This document shows, in pieces, positions 1 through 7,098 of a DNA stretch of 16,723 bases. How positions within the stretch are numbered: position 1 is the stretch's first letter; each line of letters begins with the position of its first letter. Position numbers and translations under genes: made by a program. The notes beneath the pieces were generated by a model. The model searched no databases. It had not been told where the DNA came from and worked only from the letters and a program-made list of their open reading frames with translations. Source of the DNA: an uncultured Clostridia bacterium (lineage in GTDB: Bacteria; Bacillota; Clostridia; Oscillospirales; Oscillospiraceae). The DNA is taken from contig CAMVJF010000015.1 in NCBI GenBank assembly GCA_947167725.1, positions 1 through 16,723 of the forward strand, written 5' to 3'.

Positions 1-2
1 GG

Positions 3-299
3 AACGGCACCGGCAAGCGCATCTCCATCCGCGACACCCGCGGCATCATCGACGCGATCCTCGACGGCTCGATCAACAGCGCGCCGACCAAGTTCATTCC
101 CTATTTCGGCTTTGAAGTGCCGACCGAGCTGCCCGGCGTCGATTCGAAGATCCTCGACCCGCGCGACACCTATGCCGATCCCTCTGTCTGGGAGGAGAAG
201 GCTCGCGATCTCGCCGGCCGCTTCATCAAGAACTTTGCGAAATATGAGACCAACGAGGCCGGCAAGGCCCTCGTGGCCGCCGGTCCGAAGCTCGATTGA
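3..299 (+). CDS. pckA: Phosphoenolpyruvate carboxykinase (ATP), C-terminal fragment
   Basis: Last 98 residues of ATP-dependent PEP carboxykinase, a cytoplasmic enzyme that interconverts oxaloacetate + ATP with PEP + CO2 + ADP. The visible part begins NGTGKRISIRDTRGIIDAIL and contains LPGVDSKILDPRDTYADP, followed by WEEKARDLAGRFIKNF and the ending AGKALVAAGPKLD. All of these are recognisable C-terminal features of the ATP-type enzyme (family length about 530 residues). The gene is cut by the left window edge, so the start, the kinase-like P-loop and the metal-binding residues are not visible. It reads convergently with the ABC transporter operon and ends at TGA 297-299, just before a strong hairpin terminator. 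It is the only plus-strand gene. Identification is secure; catalytic intactness cannot be judged. Confidence 0.95.
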   Translation, partial: NGTGKRISIRDTRGIIDAILDGSINSAPTKFIPYFGFEVPTELPGVDSKILDPRDTYADPSVWEEKARDLAGRFIKNFAKYETNEAGKALVAAGPKLD

Positions 300-323
300 T
301 TTTCCCGCGGCACAGAAGAATAT

Positions 324-363
324 AAAAAAGGCTTCGGCAGCTTTCGCTGCCGAAGCCTTTTTT
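324..363. terminator. Bidirectional intrinsic terminator between pckA and the ABC permease gene
   Basis: A perfect 12-bp GC-rich stem (GGCTTCGGCAGC at 330-341 pairing with 346-357) with a TTTC loop is flanked by six A (324-329) and six T (358-363). The symmetry gives a U-tract on both strands, so it can stop pckA transcripts from the left and ABC operon transcripts from the right. It lies 25 bp after the pckA stop and 14 bp after the permease stop. Confidence 0.93.
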
Positions 364-376
364 GTTGTGTGCCCGC

Positions 377-3300
377 TTATTCCACGGCCTTGAGCGACTC
401 GGCCATATCGACCTTTTCAAGCTTTCCGTGCATCGCGCGGTTCGTCAGCACCGTGAAGAGGATCGTCACGGCGAAGGCCAGCGTATAACTCAAGGGCGTA
501 ATGCGCACGTCGAAGCTCATGTAATCCACCACCAGGGCGTTGATGATGAAATGATGCAGCCCCTTGCCGAGCAGCAGCCCAAGTGCGGCGCCGAGGAAGG
601 ACAGCAGCAGGTTCTCCCGCAGAACGTAGGCCGCCGTTTCGCGCGGATAGAAGCCCAGGACCTTGACCGTAGCGATCTCGCGCACGCGCTCCATGATATT
701 GATGTTTGTGAGGTTATAGAGCGTGATGAAGGCCAGCGCGCCCGAACAGACCACGACCAGCGCGATGAGCAGGTCTATGCTGCGCATCGAGTTCTCCATC
801 ACCGTGCGCTCCTGCGCGGTGAGTGTGACGTAGCTTATACCTTTTTCGCCGCGCAGGCGGGCGCCGAGAATGGACGGGTCCGTGCCCTCTGCGCATTGCA
901 GGAGAGCGGCGTTGGCCCTCTGCTCGCTGAGCGAATCATGGTTGAGCAGGACGAAATGGCGCATGTAGTTGTCGCAGACGCCCGACACGGTCAGCTCCAG
1001 CTCCTCGCCGCCGTCGGTGCGGAGCGTGAAGCGGTCCCCGACGCGCAGCCCGCAGCTCTCGGCGATCTTGCGCGTGATCACCGCCTCGCCCTTCTCCGGG
1101 AAGGGCAGCTCCCCGCTTTTGTCATGGATGCTGACGAGGCCCTCGAGTGCGCCGCTGTGCGCGGCGATCATGCGGCTGCTCTTCTCGCCGGACGCGCAGG
1201 TGATCGTGACCGGCTCCTGGCGCGTCATCGCGCATTTTACGTCCTCTCCCGCCCAGAGCGCCTCCGCCGCGGCGTCGCTCTCCAGCACTTCGGGGTCGAT
1301 ATCGACCTCGAGGTCATAGAGCATGATCTCGCCGTACTGATAGGCGCTGATGCGCGCCACCGAGTCGCGCGCGCCGAGGCCCGCGACCAGCAGCGCCGTG
1401 CAGCCGCCGATGCCGAGCAGGAGCATCATCACCCGCAGCGGGAAACGAAAAGCGTTGCGCAGGCTGAGCTTGCTGAGGAAGGGCAGCGCGCGCCACAGCG
1501 GCGTGATGCGCTCGAGCAGGATGCGGCGGCCGGCCTTCGGCGCCTTGGGCCGCATCAACTCGGCCGGGCGCTCGCGCAGCGAGCGGCGGCAGACGAGCCA
1601 TGTGACCAGCAGCGCGCCGGGCACCGTCACGAAGAGACACAGCAGGTTCATCAGCGGGCTGAAATAGAACTCCAGCCGCGCGTAATCGTAAATGATGCCG
1701 TAGGCGAACCAGACAAGGAACGGGATCAGCACGGTCCCCAGGAAATAGCCCAGCACGCAGCCGAGCAGGGCTGCGAGCGCGGCGTAGACAAGATACTTGC
1801 TCATCGTGACGAGCGAGGAATAGCCCATGGCCTTCATCGTGCCGATGAGCGTGCGCTCCTCGCCGACCATGCGCGTCATCGTCGTGATGCACACCAGCGC
1901 CGCGACGAGCACGAAGAACACCGGAAACACGTCGGAAAGCGCGTCGATGATGCGGATATCGTTGTCGAAGGTCAGATAGCCCTGGTTGCTCTCGCGGTCG
2001 AGCGTATAGAGATCGAGTCTGAGCTTGTCGTCCAGCTCCGCGCGGCCCTCGTCCAGCTCGCTCTGCGCGTCGAGGAGCTTCCGTTCGGCTTCCGCGAAGG
2101 CCTCCTCGGCGGTCTTTTTCCCGTTTTCGTACTCCGCCTCGCCCTCTTTGAGCTTTTCCCAGCCCTCGTCGATCTTCGACTGGGCGTCGTTAAGCTCGCG
2201 GACATGGGCCGGGTAGGCCTTCTCCGCGGCGATCAGCTGCTCCGAGGCGGCGTCCAGCTGGGCGTAGCCCTCGGCAATGGCGGCCTCGCCCGCGGCGAGC
2301 TCCGCCTCCGCGGCGCGGAATTCCGCGAGACCCTGCTCGATGCGCTCGCGCGCGGCGGACGCGCCCGGGAGCTCCGGGAGAGGACGCTCCTGCGCCTCGG
2401 TCAGGCGCTGCTGCGCCTCTTCCAGCGCGGCCTGCTTCTGCCGCAGGCGCGCCTGCAGGACGGCGACGACGCGCTCAGAGCCCTGCGCCTTCTGCGCGGC
2501 ACTGATCGCCGCCTGCAGCGCCTTGATCTCGCGCTGGAGCGTTGAGACGCGATGGGCGTAAGGTGCGGTCGTGACCGCCTGGGCGGCGTTCGAGACCGTC
2601 TCGCCGATGCTGAGCGCCGCCTCGCCGGCCTCGATCTCGTAGCGGGCCGCCTCGAGCTGGGCGCGGCCCTCCTCGAGCTCGGCCTTCTTTTCGTCGAGCA
2701 GCGCGCGGTTTTCCTCGATCTCCTTCCACGCGGAGGGGATCCGCGCCATGCCGGCTTCGAGCGCGCGGCGCCCGTCGTCGACCTTCTTCTGGCCGTCGAT
2801 CAGCTCCCGCCGTCCGTCGTCGAGCTCACGCAGCGCGTCGGCGAGTTCTTTTTCCGTTTTTTCCTTTTCCTCGCGGTATTCCTTCCAGCCGTCGCCGAGC
2901 TCCGCCTGCGCGTCGTCGAGCTTCTTTTCGGCGTCGGCGCGCAGCGTTCTCTGCCGCGCGGCGCCCAGGCTGTTCTGCAGCGTCTGGATCTTATCCTTCA
3001 TCAGCATGCGGGCGTCGTCGTATTCCTCGGAGTAGATCTCGCCCGGGAGGTCGCACCAGAGCAGCAGCTCGTGATAGACCTCGCTGTCAAAGTTCTCCGG
3101 CAGCAGCAGGAGGAAGCCGTCGATCGATCCGCCGCCGAGCGTGGTGTCGCCGCGGGCCAGGCTGATGTAGCGCGGCGAACGGGCAAGGCCGACGATCCTG
3201 TAGCTGCGGTCGCGAAGCAGCGCGAGCGTGTCGGGGTCGTTGCTGTCCGCGATCGTGATCGTGCTGTTGAGATCCTTCTCGGTGAACATGCGGCTGTCGG

Positions 3301-3697
3301 CCAGGCACTCCCCCGCCTTGCGCGGCATGCGCCCGGCCGTGACGACCGGGACGTCCGTTTTCTCGCAGAGGGTCTCGATATGGCAGATCTTTTCCTCCCC
3401 GCCGCGGACGCGGACGAAGGCGTCGACAAAGCAGGCGCCCTCCGCCGCCCTGACGCCCTCGAGCGCGGCGAAGGCGGCGCGGTCCTCCTCGGTGAAGCCG
3501 AGGGACGAGAGCAGACGGAAATCATGGAAGCGCTGAGCGCGCAGATAGCGGTCGGCGGTATGGCGCATCGCGGGGCAGGAGCTTTTCAGCCCCGCGAAAA
3601 AGCCGACGCCCAGCGCCACGATCCCCAGAATGGACAGAAAGCGCCCCAGGCTGCCCCGGATGCTGCGGAGCAGCATTTTGAAGGTCAGTCGGTTCAT
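377..3697 (-). CDS. FtsX/MacB-type ABC transporter permease with a very long extracytoplasmic coiled coil (1106 aa)
   Basis: Membrane subunit of an ABC system of the FtsX/MacB superfamily. Visible order: membrane segment 1 (about residues 18-37); an extracytoplasmic region (about 40-240); a charged, Ala/Glu-rich coiled coil (about 240-565); a first FtsX-like block with membrane segments near 588-606, 634-656 and 686-704; a further membrane segment near 755-775; a second extracytoplasmic domain (about 790-970); and a second FtsX-like block (about 973-1095). The coiled coil carries glycines in strict heptad register (G295/302/309/316; G512/519/526; G344/358), resembling stalk segments of YhgE/Pip-type proteins. 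The start ATG lies 1 nt after the stop of the ATPase gene, so translation is likely coupled. Substrate is unknown. The family includes exporters and mechanotransmission machines, and co-transcription with a DD-carboxypeptidase suggests a cell-envelope role by inference. The family is certain, the function is not. Confidence 0.9.
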   Translation of the reverse strand: MNRLTFKMLLRSIRGSLGRFLSILGIVALGVGFFAGLKSSCPAMRHTADRYLRAQRFHDFRLLSSLGFTEEDRAAFAALEGVRAAEGACFVDAFVRVRGGEEKICHIETLCEKTDVPVVTAGRMPRKAGECLADSRMFTEKDLNSTITIADSNDPDTLALLRDRSYRIVGLARSPRYISLARGDTTLGGGSIDGFLLLLPENFDSEVYHELLLWCDLPGEIYSEEYDDARMLMKDKIQTLQNSLGAARQRTLRADAEKKLDDAQAELGDGWKEYREEKEKTEKELADALRELDDGRRELIDGQKKVDDGRRALEAGMARIPSAWKEIEENRALLDEKKAELEEGRAQLEAARYEIEAGEAALSIGETVSNAAQAVTTAPYAHRVSTLQREIKALQAAISAAQKAQGSERVVAVLQARLRQKQAALEEAQQRLTEAQERPLPELPGASAARERIEQGLAEFRAAEAELAAGEAAIAEGYAQLDAASEQLIAAEKAYPAHVRELNDAQSKIDEGWEKLKEGEAEYENGKKTAEEAFAEAERKLLDAQSELDEGRAELDDKLRLDLYTLDRESNQGYLTFDNDIRIIDALSDVFPVFFVLVAALVCITTMTRMVGEERTLIGTMKAMGYSSLVTMSKYLVYAALAALLGCVLGYFLGTVLIPFLVWFAYGIIYDYARLEFYFSPLMNLLCLFVTVPGALLVTWLVCRRSLRERPAELMRPKAPKAGRRILLERITPLWRALPFLSKLSLRNAFRFPLRVMMLLLGIGGCTALLVAGLGARDSVARISAYQYGEIMLYDLEVDIDPEVLESDAAAEALWAGEDVKCAMTRQEPVTITCASGEKSSRMIAAHSGALEGLVSIHDKSGELPFPEKGEAVITRKIAESCGLRVGDRFTLRTDGGEELELTVSGVCDNYMRHFVLLNHDSLSEQRANAALLQCAEGTDPSILGARLRGEKGISYVTLTAQERTVMENSMRSIDLLIALVVVCSGALAFITLYNLTNINIMERVREIATVKVLGFYPRETAAYVLRENLLLSFLGAALGLLLGKGLHHFIINALVVDYMSFDVRITPLSYTLAFAVTILFTVLTNRAMHGKLEKVDMAESLKAVE

Positions 3698-3698
3698 C

Positions 3699-4415
3699 TT
3701 ACCACTCCAGCTCCTCCACGCTCGTCACCTGCGTCTGGCGCTCCTCGGAGAGGATGCTGCCGCTCTTGACGCGGATGACCCGGTCCGCCATGGCGCACAG
3801 CGCCTTGTTGTGTGTGATGATGATCACGGTCATGCCCTTCTCCCGGCAGCTGTCCTGCAGCAGCTTCAGGATCGCCTTGCCGGTGCGGTAGTCCAGCGCG
3901 CCGGTCGGCTCGTCGCAGAGCAGGAGTTTGGGATTCTTCGCGAGCGCGCGGGCGATCGCCACGCGCTGCTGTTCGCCGCCGGAGAGCTGCGCCGGGAAGT
4001 TCGACATGCGCTCGCCGAGGCCGACGCGGCGCAGCGTCTCCGCCGCGTCGAGGGGCTCGCGGCCGCGCTTTGCCGAGATCTCGACGTTCTCGAGCGCCGT
4101 GAGGTTGGGGATCAGGTTGTAGAACTGGAACACGAAGCCCACGTCGCTGCGGCGGTAGGCCGTCAGACGCTTCGCGTCGTAGGAGGAGATCTCCTCGCCG
4201 TCGACCGTGATGCGTCCCTCGCTGAGGCTGTCCATGCCGCCGAGGATGTTCAGCAGCGTGGTCTTGCCCGCGCCGGATTCGCCCACGATGATGCAGATCT
4301 CCCCGCGCGCGACGGAAAAGCTGACGTCGTGCAGCGCGGTCAGCTCGATCTCGCCGGTGCGGTAGATCTTCTTGACATTTTCAAAGCGGATGAAATCCTC
4401 GTTCATCGCTTCCAT
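3699..4415 (-). CDS. ABC transporter ATP-binding protein (LolD/MacB-type, 238 aa)
   Basis: Cytoplasmic ATPase that would power the adjacent FtsX/MacB-type permease. It has Walker A GESGAGKTT (45-53), a Q-loop in VGFVFQFYNLIPNLT (about 92-106), the signature LSGGEQQR (144-151), Walker B LLLCDEPTGALD (164-175) and the H-loop histidine in IIITHNK (about 201). The FQFYNLIP block is typical of the MacB/LolD subfamily. All catalytic residues are present. The C-terminus runs straight into the permease gene (1-nt gap). Two starts are possible: ATG at 4415, with a GAGG 8 nt upstream, or ATG at 4406 (MNEDFIRFENVKK), with AGGAG 10 nt upstream. The second matches the usual family N-terminus about equally well. 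Transcription is likely from the promoter ahead of the carboxypeptidase gene, whose stop is 22 nt upstream. Confidence 0.92.
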   Translation of the reverse strand: MEAMNEDFIRFENVKKIYRTGEIELTALHDVSFSVARGEICIIVGESGAGKTTLLNILGGMDSLSEGRITVDGEEISSYDAKRLTAYRRSDVGFVFQFYNLIPNLTALENVEISAKRGREPLDAAETLRRVGLGERMSNFPAQLSGGEQQRVAIARALAKNPKLLLCDEPTGALDYRTGKAILKLLQDSCREKGMTVIIITHNKALCAMADRVIRVKSGSILSEERQTQVTSVEELEW

Positions 4416-4437
4416 GCTCCTTTCCTCTCTTCCCTTT

Positions 4438-5799
4438 TTACGCGGCGCGCGCGGCGTCTTCCGCGGCGACGGCGCTCTGCGCCCAGCGCAGCAGGATCTC
4501 GGAGGCCTGATTGCGCAGCGTCGCCGTCTCGGCGCCGAGCAGGACCAGCACGAGATCGTGCGTCTCGCCGAGGCGCGTCACCGGGAGCGAGACCGCGAGG
4601 CAGAAGCCCGCGCGGTTCGTGCTGCCGGTCTTGAGCCCGGTCACGCCGGGGATATTGAACAACATGGGATTGGTGTTGTAGGTCGAATAGCGCAGCGTCT
4701 TCATCGTCCCGAGCGTCTGCGAGGTGATCTTGAGGACGCCCCGCTCGTTCTCGAGCAGATAGGCGCTCAGGCGGAAGAGGTCCATCGCGCTCATGCGGTT
4801 CTGCATCTTGGCCGTGACCGCGTCCGAAGAATAAACCGGCAGGCCGTTGGGCGAGTAAAAGCGGGCCGAGCCGAAGCCGAGCTGAGCGGCGCGCTCGTTC
4901 ATGCGCCTGACGAATTCCTCGCTCGTGCCGGCCGCGTGTGCCGCGAGGGAGACGGCGGCCTCGTTGCTGGAGGCGAGGAGCATGACCTCGACAAGCTCGC
5001 GGTAGGGCACGACGCTCCCGGCCGTGAAGCGCAGGCCGTAGGTGGCGTCGGCGCCGTCGGAGATCTGCTCGGCCTCGGGGGTGATCGTCACGTTGTCCGT
5101 CTCGGCGATCTCGCCGCGCTCCACCGCCTCGCACAGCAGCAGATAGGTCATCAGCTTGGAAATGCTCGCGATCGGGTAGGCGCGCATCGCGTCCCGCGAA
5201 AAGAGGATCTCGCCCGAGGTCGCGTCGCCGATGACGACGGCGTTGATCGCGTCAAAGAAGCCGATCTGCTCCAGACCCGCCGGATCCGGCGCGAAGGGCT
5301 GCGCCGGGTCGAGCTCGAGAAGCTGCGGCTCGAGCCGCGTCGCCGTGAGGTCCAGCATGAGCTGGACGTCCGTCAGGCTCATGTACAGGTCGCCGCCGCG
5401 CTGGTAGGTATAATAGCGCCGCATCTGCCCGTCAACATAGAGCATGTTGGGCTGGACGGTCAGTGAGGGCGGGGCGAGGCGCTGTCCGATCCCCGGCGCG
5501 TTCGCGTCCTCCGGCAGAGGGTCGCGGCCGCGCGTGACGGAGAAGGACTTGCCGGAGGCGGAATACTCGAAGCGGAAGCGCGCCGGCGAGCGCCCCATCG
5601 CCCGCGAGAGGTCGGACAGCGAGAGGTAGAGATTCCCCGGGTATTCGTCCTCCAGGGCGCGCACGCCGCTCTCGCCGCCGCCCGCGACGCGCACGGTCAC
5701 GGCGAAGGGCGTCGGTTCGGCCGCCCAGACGGCGCAGGGAAGCGAGAGCATCGCCGCCGCGCAGAGCAGGAGGGCAAGGATTCGTCTGAATCGTTTCAT
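4438..5799 (-). CDS. Secreted D-alanyl-D-alanine carboxypeptidase (S11 / PBP5-like) with N-terminal stalk domain
   Basis: Low-molecular-weight penicillin-binding protein predicted to remove the terminal D-Ala from peptidoglycan stem peptides outside the membrane. With ATG 5799 as start (453 aa) it has a signal peptide MKRFRRILALLLCAAAML ending near AVWA/AEP. Next comes a beta-rich region (about 35-160) with two similar blocks (NLYLSLSDLSRAM and DLYMSLTDVQLML) resembling copper-amine-oxidase-N type stalk domains. The catalytic domain carries SxxK (Ser212-Ile-Ser-Lys215), SxN (Ser277-Ser-Asn279) and KTG (Lys390-Thr-Gly392). The PBP5-like C-terminal beta domain and amphipathic anchor are not evident; the protein ends QSAVAAEDAARAA. 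ATG 5799 is preferred because GAGAG lies 8 nt upstream; ATG 5805 and GTG 5820 are in frame but poorly spaced. First gene of the operon with the ABC ATPase and permease. Function is secure at family level. Confidence 0.92.
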   Translation of the reverse strand: MKRFRRILALLLCAAAMLSLPCAVWAAEPTPFAVTVRVAGGGESGVRALEDEYPGNLYLSLSDLSRAMGRSPARFRFEYSASGKSFSVTRGRDPLPEDANAPGIGQRLAPPSLTVQPNMLYVDGQMRRYYTYQRGGDLYMSLTDVQLMLDLTATRLEPQLLELDPAQPFAPDPAGLEQIGFFDAINAVVIGDATSGEILFSRDAMRAYPIASISKLMTYLLLCEAVERGEIAETDNVTITPEAEQISDGADATYGLRFTAGSVVPYRELVEVMLLASSNEAAVSLAAHAAGTSEEFVRRMNERAAQLGFGSARFYSPNGLPVYSSDAVTAKMQNRMSAMDLFRLSAYLLENERGVLKITSQTLGTMKTLRYSTYNTNPMLFNIPGVTGLKTGSTNRAGFCLAVSLPVTRLGETHDLVLVLLGAETATLRNQASEILLRWAQSAVAAEDAARAA

Positions 5800-5841
5800 G
5801 GTCATGTCTCTCTTTCGCACAAAACGGATACTATTGAATTC

Positions 5842-5870
5842 ATTATACTATCGTTCGTCACCATGTGCAA
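5842..5870 (-). promoter_or_regulatory. Sigma-A-type promoter for the carboxypeptidase-ABC operon
   Basis: On the minus strand, a consensus -10 TATAAT (5842-5847) is preceded at exactly 17 bp by TTGCAC (5865-5870), a 3/6 match to the -35 consensus. It lies directly downstream of the small-ORF terminator and gives a leader of about 35 nt to ATG 5799. The -10 is perfect and the -35 weak, which could mean activator dependence (inference). Confidence 0.75.
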
Positions 5871-5871
5871 G

Positions 5872-5899
5872 AAAAAGGGAGGCGCGGCGCGTCTCCCTT
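5872..5899 (-). terminator. Intrinsic terminator after the EamA / small-ORF unit
   Basis: Read on the minus strand: AAGGGAG, an inner GC-rich segment (CGCG/GCG), then CTCCCTTTTTC. The stem of about 7 bp plus inner pairs is followed by a run of five T. It lies just after the 39-codon ORF stop and just before the carboxypeptidase promoter, which fits a transcription-unit boundary. Confidence 0.8.
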
Positions 5900-5907
5900 A
5901 AGGATTC

Positions 5908-6027
5908 TTATGCTTTGTACTTTGAAAACACGCCGCGCAGCACGGCGGCGAGCAGGTACAGCCCCGCCGTGCAGAAATCGGCAAAGCCGATCCAGTATCC
6001 GTTTCTGTTCGTATGTTCAAACCGCAT
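5908..6027 (-). CDS. 39-residue hydrophobic small protein, coupled to the EamA gene
   Basis: A short ORF beginning MRFEHTNRNGYWIGFADF, followed by a hydrophobic stretch (TAGLYLLAAVL) and a basic tail ending KYKA. The polar and charged N-terminus, one central hydrophobic segment of about 20 residues and the Arg/Lys-rich end suggest a single-pass membrane micro-protein. Its ATG follows the TGA of the EamA gene by 1 nt, and GGGAG (6034-6038) sits 6 nt upstream inside the EamA coding end. An intrinsic terminator follows 8 bp after its stop, so it fills the space between gene and terminator neatly. I do not recognise the family. It could assist or regulate the transporter (inference), or be a spurious ORF; the spacing and ribosome site argue for translation. 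Confidence 0.6.
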   Translation of the reverse strand: MRFEHTNRNGYWIGFADFCTAGLYLLAAVLRGVFSKYKA

Positions 6028-6028
6028 C

Positions 6029-6946
6029 TCAGTCTCCCGTCGGCGGCGCGGCGGCGCGCTGCACCCCGTAGATGCCCAGCAGGATCAGCGCGCAGCAGAG
6101 CAGGCCCGCAAAGGAAAAGGGCTCGTGCAGGAGCACCGCGCCCGCGAAAACGGAGACCGCGGTCGTGAGATTGGCAAAGACCGTGGCGCGCGTGACCGTG
6201 AGCCCCGTGAGGACATAGCTCGTGAGGAAATAGCTCACGATCGAGCAGCAGACCGCGAGGAAGAGGATCGAGAGCACATAGCTCCGCTCCCCCAGCGGGC
6301 GCAGGTAGGCCCCGGGGTCGCCGCGCACGCCGATCGCGGCGAGCACGGTGAACACGACCGCGCCGACGCCCATCATGAAGTAGGTGCGCTCAAAGGGCGT
6401 GTAGCGCCCGGACATGCCGCGGTTGAGCAGCGTATAGGCCACGGCGGAAAAGACCGCGACCAGAAGGCCGGCGACGCCGATCCAGTCGAGGCTGCCGCTG
6501 CTTTTGGTCTGCAGCCCGATGCCGACCACGCCGCCCACCGAGAGCACGCAGTACAGAAGCTGGCGCGCCGTGGGTCTCTCCCCCAGAAGAGGGATCGCCG
6601 CCAGGGTGGAGGCGATGGGGATCAGGGCGATCATCACGCCGGAGAAGATCGTGCTGGAATGGAGGATACCGTACTGCTCGCCGAAAAAGTAGACGACCGG
6701 CTCAAAGAGGCCGAGCAGGAGCAGCGGCAGCAGCGGCTTGCCCCGCAGGCGGCATGCCCCGAGCGGTGTGAGGCGCAGCAGGCTCATCAGCGCGAAAGCC
6801 AGCAGGAAGCGATGGCTCAGAAGGAGGATGATCGGGGCGCTGTCCATCGCCACGCGGGAGGCCATGAAGCTCAGGCCCCAGAAGCTGTGGGCGACAAGGG
6901 CCGCCGCGATCGCTTTTTTGCTTGTGATCGTTGGATTGTTCATCAT
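6029..6946 (-). CDS. EamA/DMT-superfamily transporter (305 aa)
   Basis: Polytopic membrane protein of the drug/metabolite transporter superfamily. It has about ten hydrophobic segments arranged as two EamA repeats (about residues 12-145 and 157-298). Recognisable features are the N-terminal AHSFWGLSFMASRVAMDSAP, the repeat-end block TIFSGVMIALIPIASTLAAI with LLGERPTARQLLYCVL, and the second-repeat counterpart ATVFANLTTAVSVFAGAVLL with LHEPFSFAGLL. The glutamates in LGERP and LHEPF occupy the usual DMT position. Members export small metabolites or amino acids; the substrate cannot be read from the sequence. ATG 6946 is the first in-frame start (an in-frame TGA lies two codons upstream); ATG 6943 is equally possible. 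No clear Shine-Dalgarno is visible, unlike the neighbouring genes. It is followed at 1 nt by a 39-codon ORF. Confidence 0.9.
   Translation of the reverse strand: MMNNPTITSKKAIAAALVAHSFWGLSFMASRVAMDSAPIILLLSHRFLLAFALMSLLRLTPLGACRLRGKPLLPLLLLGLFEPVVYFFGEQYGILHSSTIFSGVMIALIPIASTLAAIPLLGERPTARQLLYCVLSVGGVVGIGLQTKSSGSLDWIGVAGLLVAVFSAVAYTLLNRGMSGRYTPFERTYFMMGVGAVVFTVLAAIGVRGDPGAYLRPLGERSYVLSILFLAVCCSIVSYFLTSYVLTGLTVTRATVFANLTTAVSVFAGAVLLHEPFSFAGLLCCALILLGIYGVQRAAAPPTGD
6034..6038 (-). promoter_or_regulatory. Ribosome binding site of the 39-codon ORF
   Basis: GGGAG on the minus strand, 6 nt before the ATG at 6027 and embedded in the last codons of the EamA gene. It is the main support for translation of the small ORF. 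Confidence 0.6.
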
Positions 6947-6985
6947 GGATCAGGACCGTTCTCATTCAAGTGTTCTTTCGGCTGT

Positions 6986-7014
6986 ATCTTACCACGCCGC
7001 GCGGAGGACGGCAA
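6986..7014 (-). promoter_or_regulatory. Candidate promoter of the EamA gene
   Basis: TTGCCG (7009-7014, 4/6) and TAAGAT (6986-6991, 4/6) are separated by exactly 17 bp on the minus strand. They lie about 40 bp upstream of the EamA start and downstream of the lysS terminator. It is weaker than the other promoters in the window, and one arm of an inverted repeat lies in its spacer. Confidence 0.4.
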
Positions 7015-7032
7015 GGTCATTCGCGCGGCGTG
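6993..7032. promoter_or_regulatory. 10-bp inverted repeat over the EamA promoter region, possible operator
   Basis: A perfect inverted repeat, CACGCCGCGC (6993-7002) and GCGCGGCGTG (7023-7032), with a 20-bp spacer. One arm sits between the candidate -10 and -35, the other upstream of the -35. The arm centres are 30 bp apart, close to three helical turns, which suits a DNA-binding site; an RNA hairpin is less likely because the loop is large and no U-tract follows. Confidence 0.4.
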
Positions 7033-7048
7033 TTCCGCTTTGCATGCG

Positions 7049-7080
7049 AAAAAGCGAGCGCCCCGCCGGGGGAGGCGGGG
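7049..7080 (-). terminator. Probable terminator after lysS
   Basis: On the minus strand a strong 7-bp stem CCCCGCC/GGCGGGG (arms 7074-7080 and 7061-7067) with a C-rich loop is followed, after a 7-nt spacer, by five T (7049-7053). It lies 18 bp after the lysS stop. The gap between stem and T-run makes it imperfect. Confidence 0.5.
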
Positions 7081-7098
7081 CGATGTCTCAAGCGGTTT

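Noticed and set aside
362..2545. A 727-codon open frame on the plus strand.
   Set aside because: It is antisense to the ABC permease. Its translation is a low-complexity mix rich in Arg, Ala, Glu and His, as expected from the complement of GC-biased codons; there are no recognisable domains, and the minus-strand frame is clearly a real protein.
2003..2983. Possible DNA tandem repeat in the permease gene.
   Set aside because: The periodicity is at the protein level (heptads). Codons and intervening residues vary, and no exact DNA repeat unit is visible.
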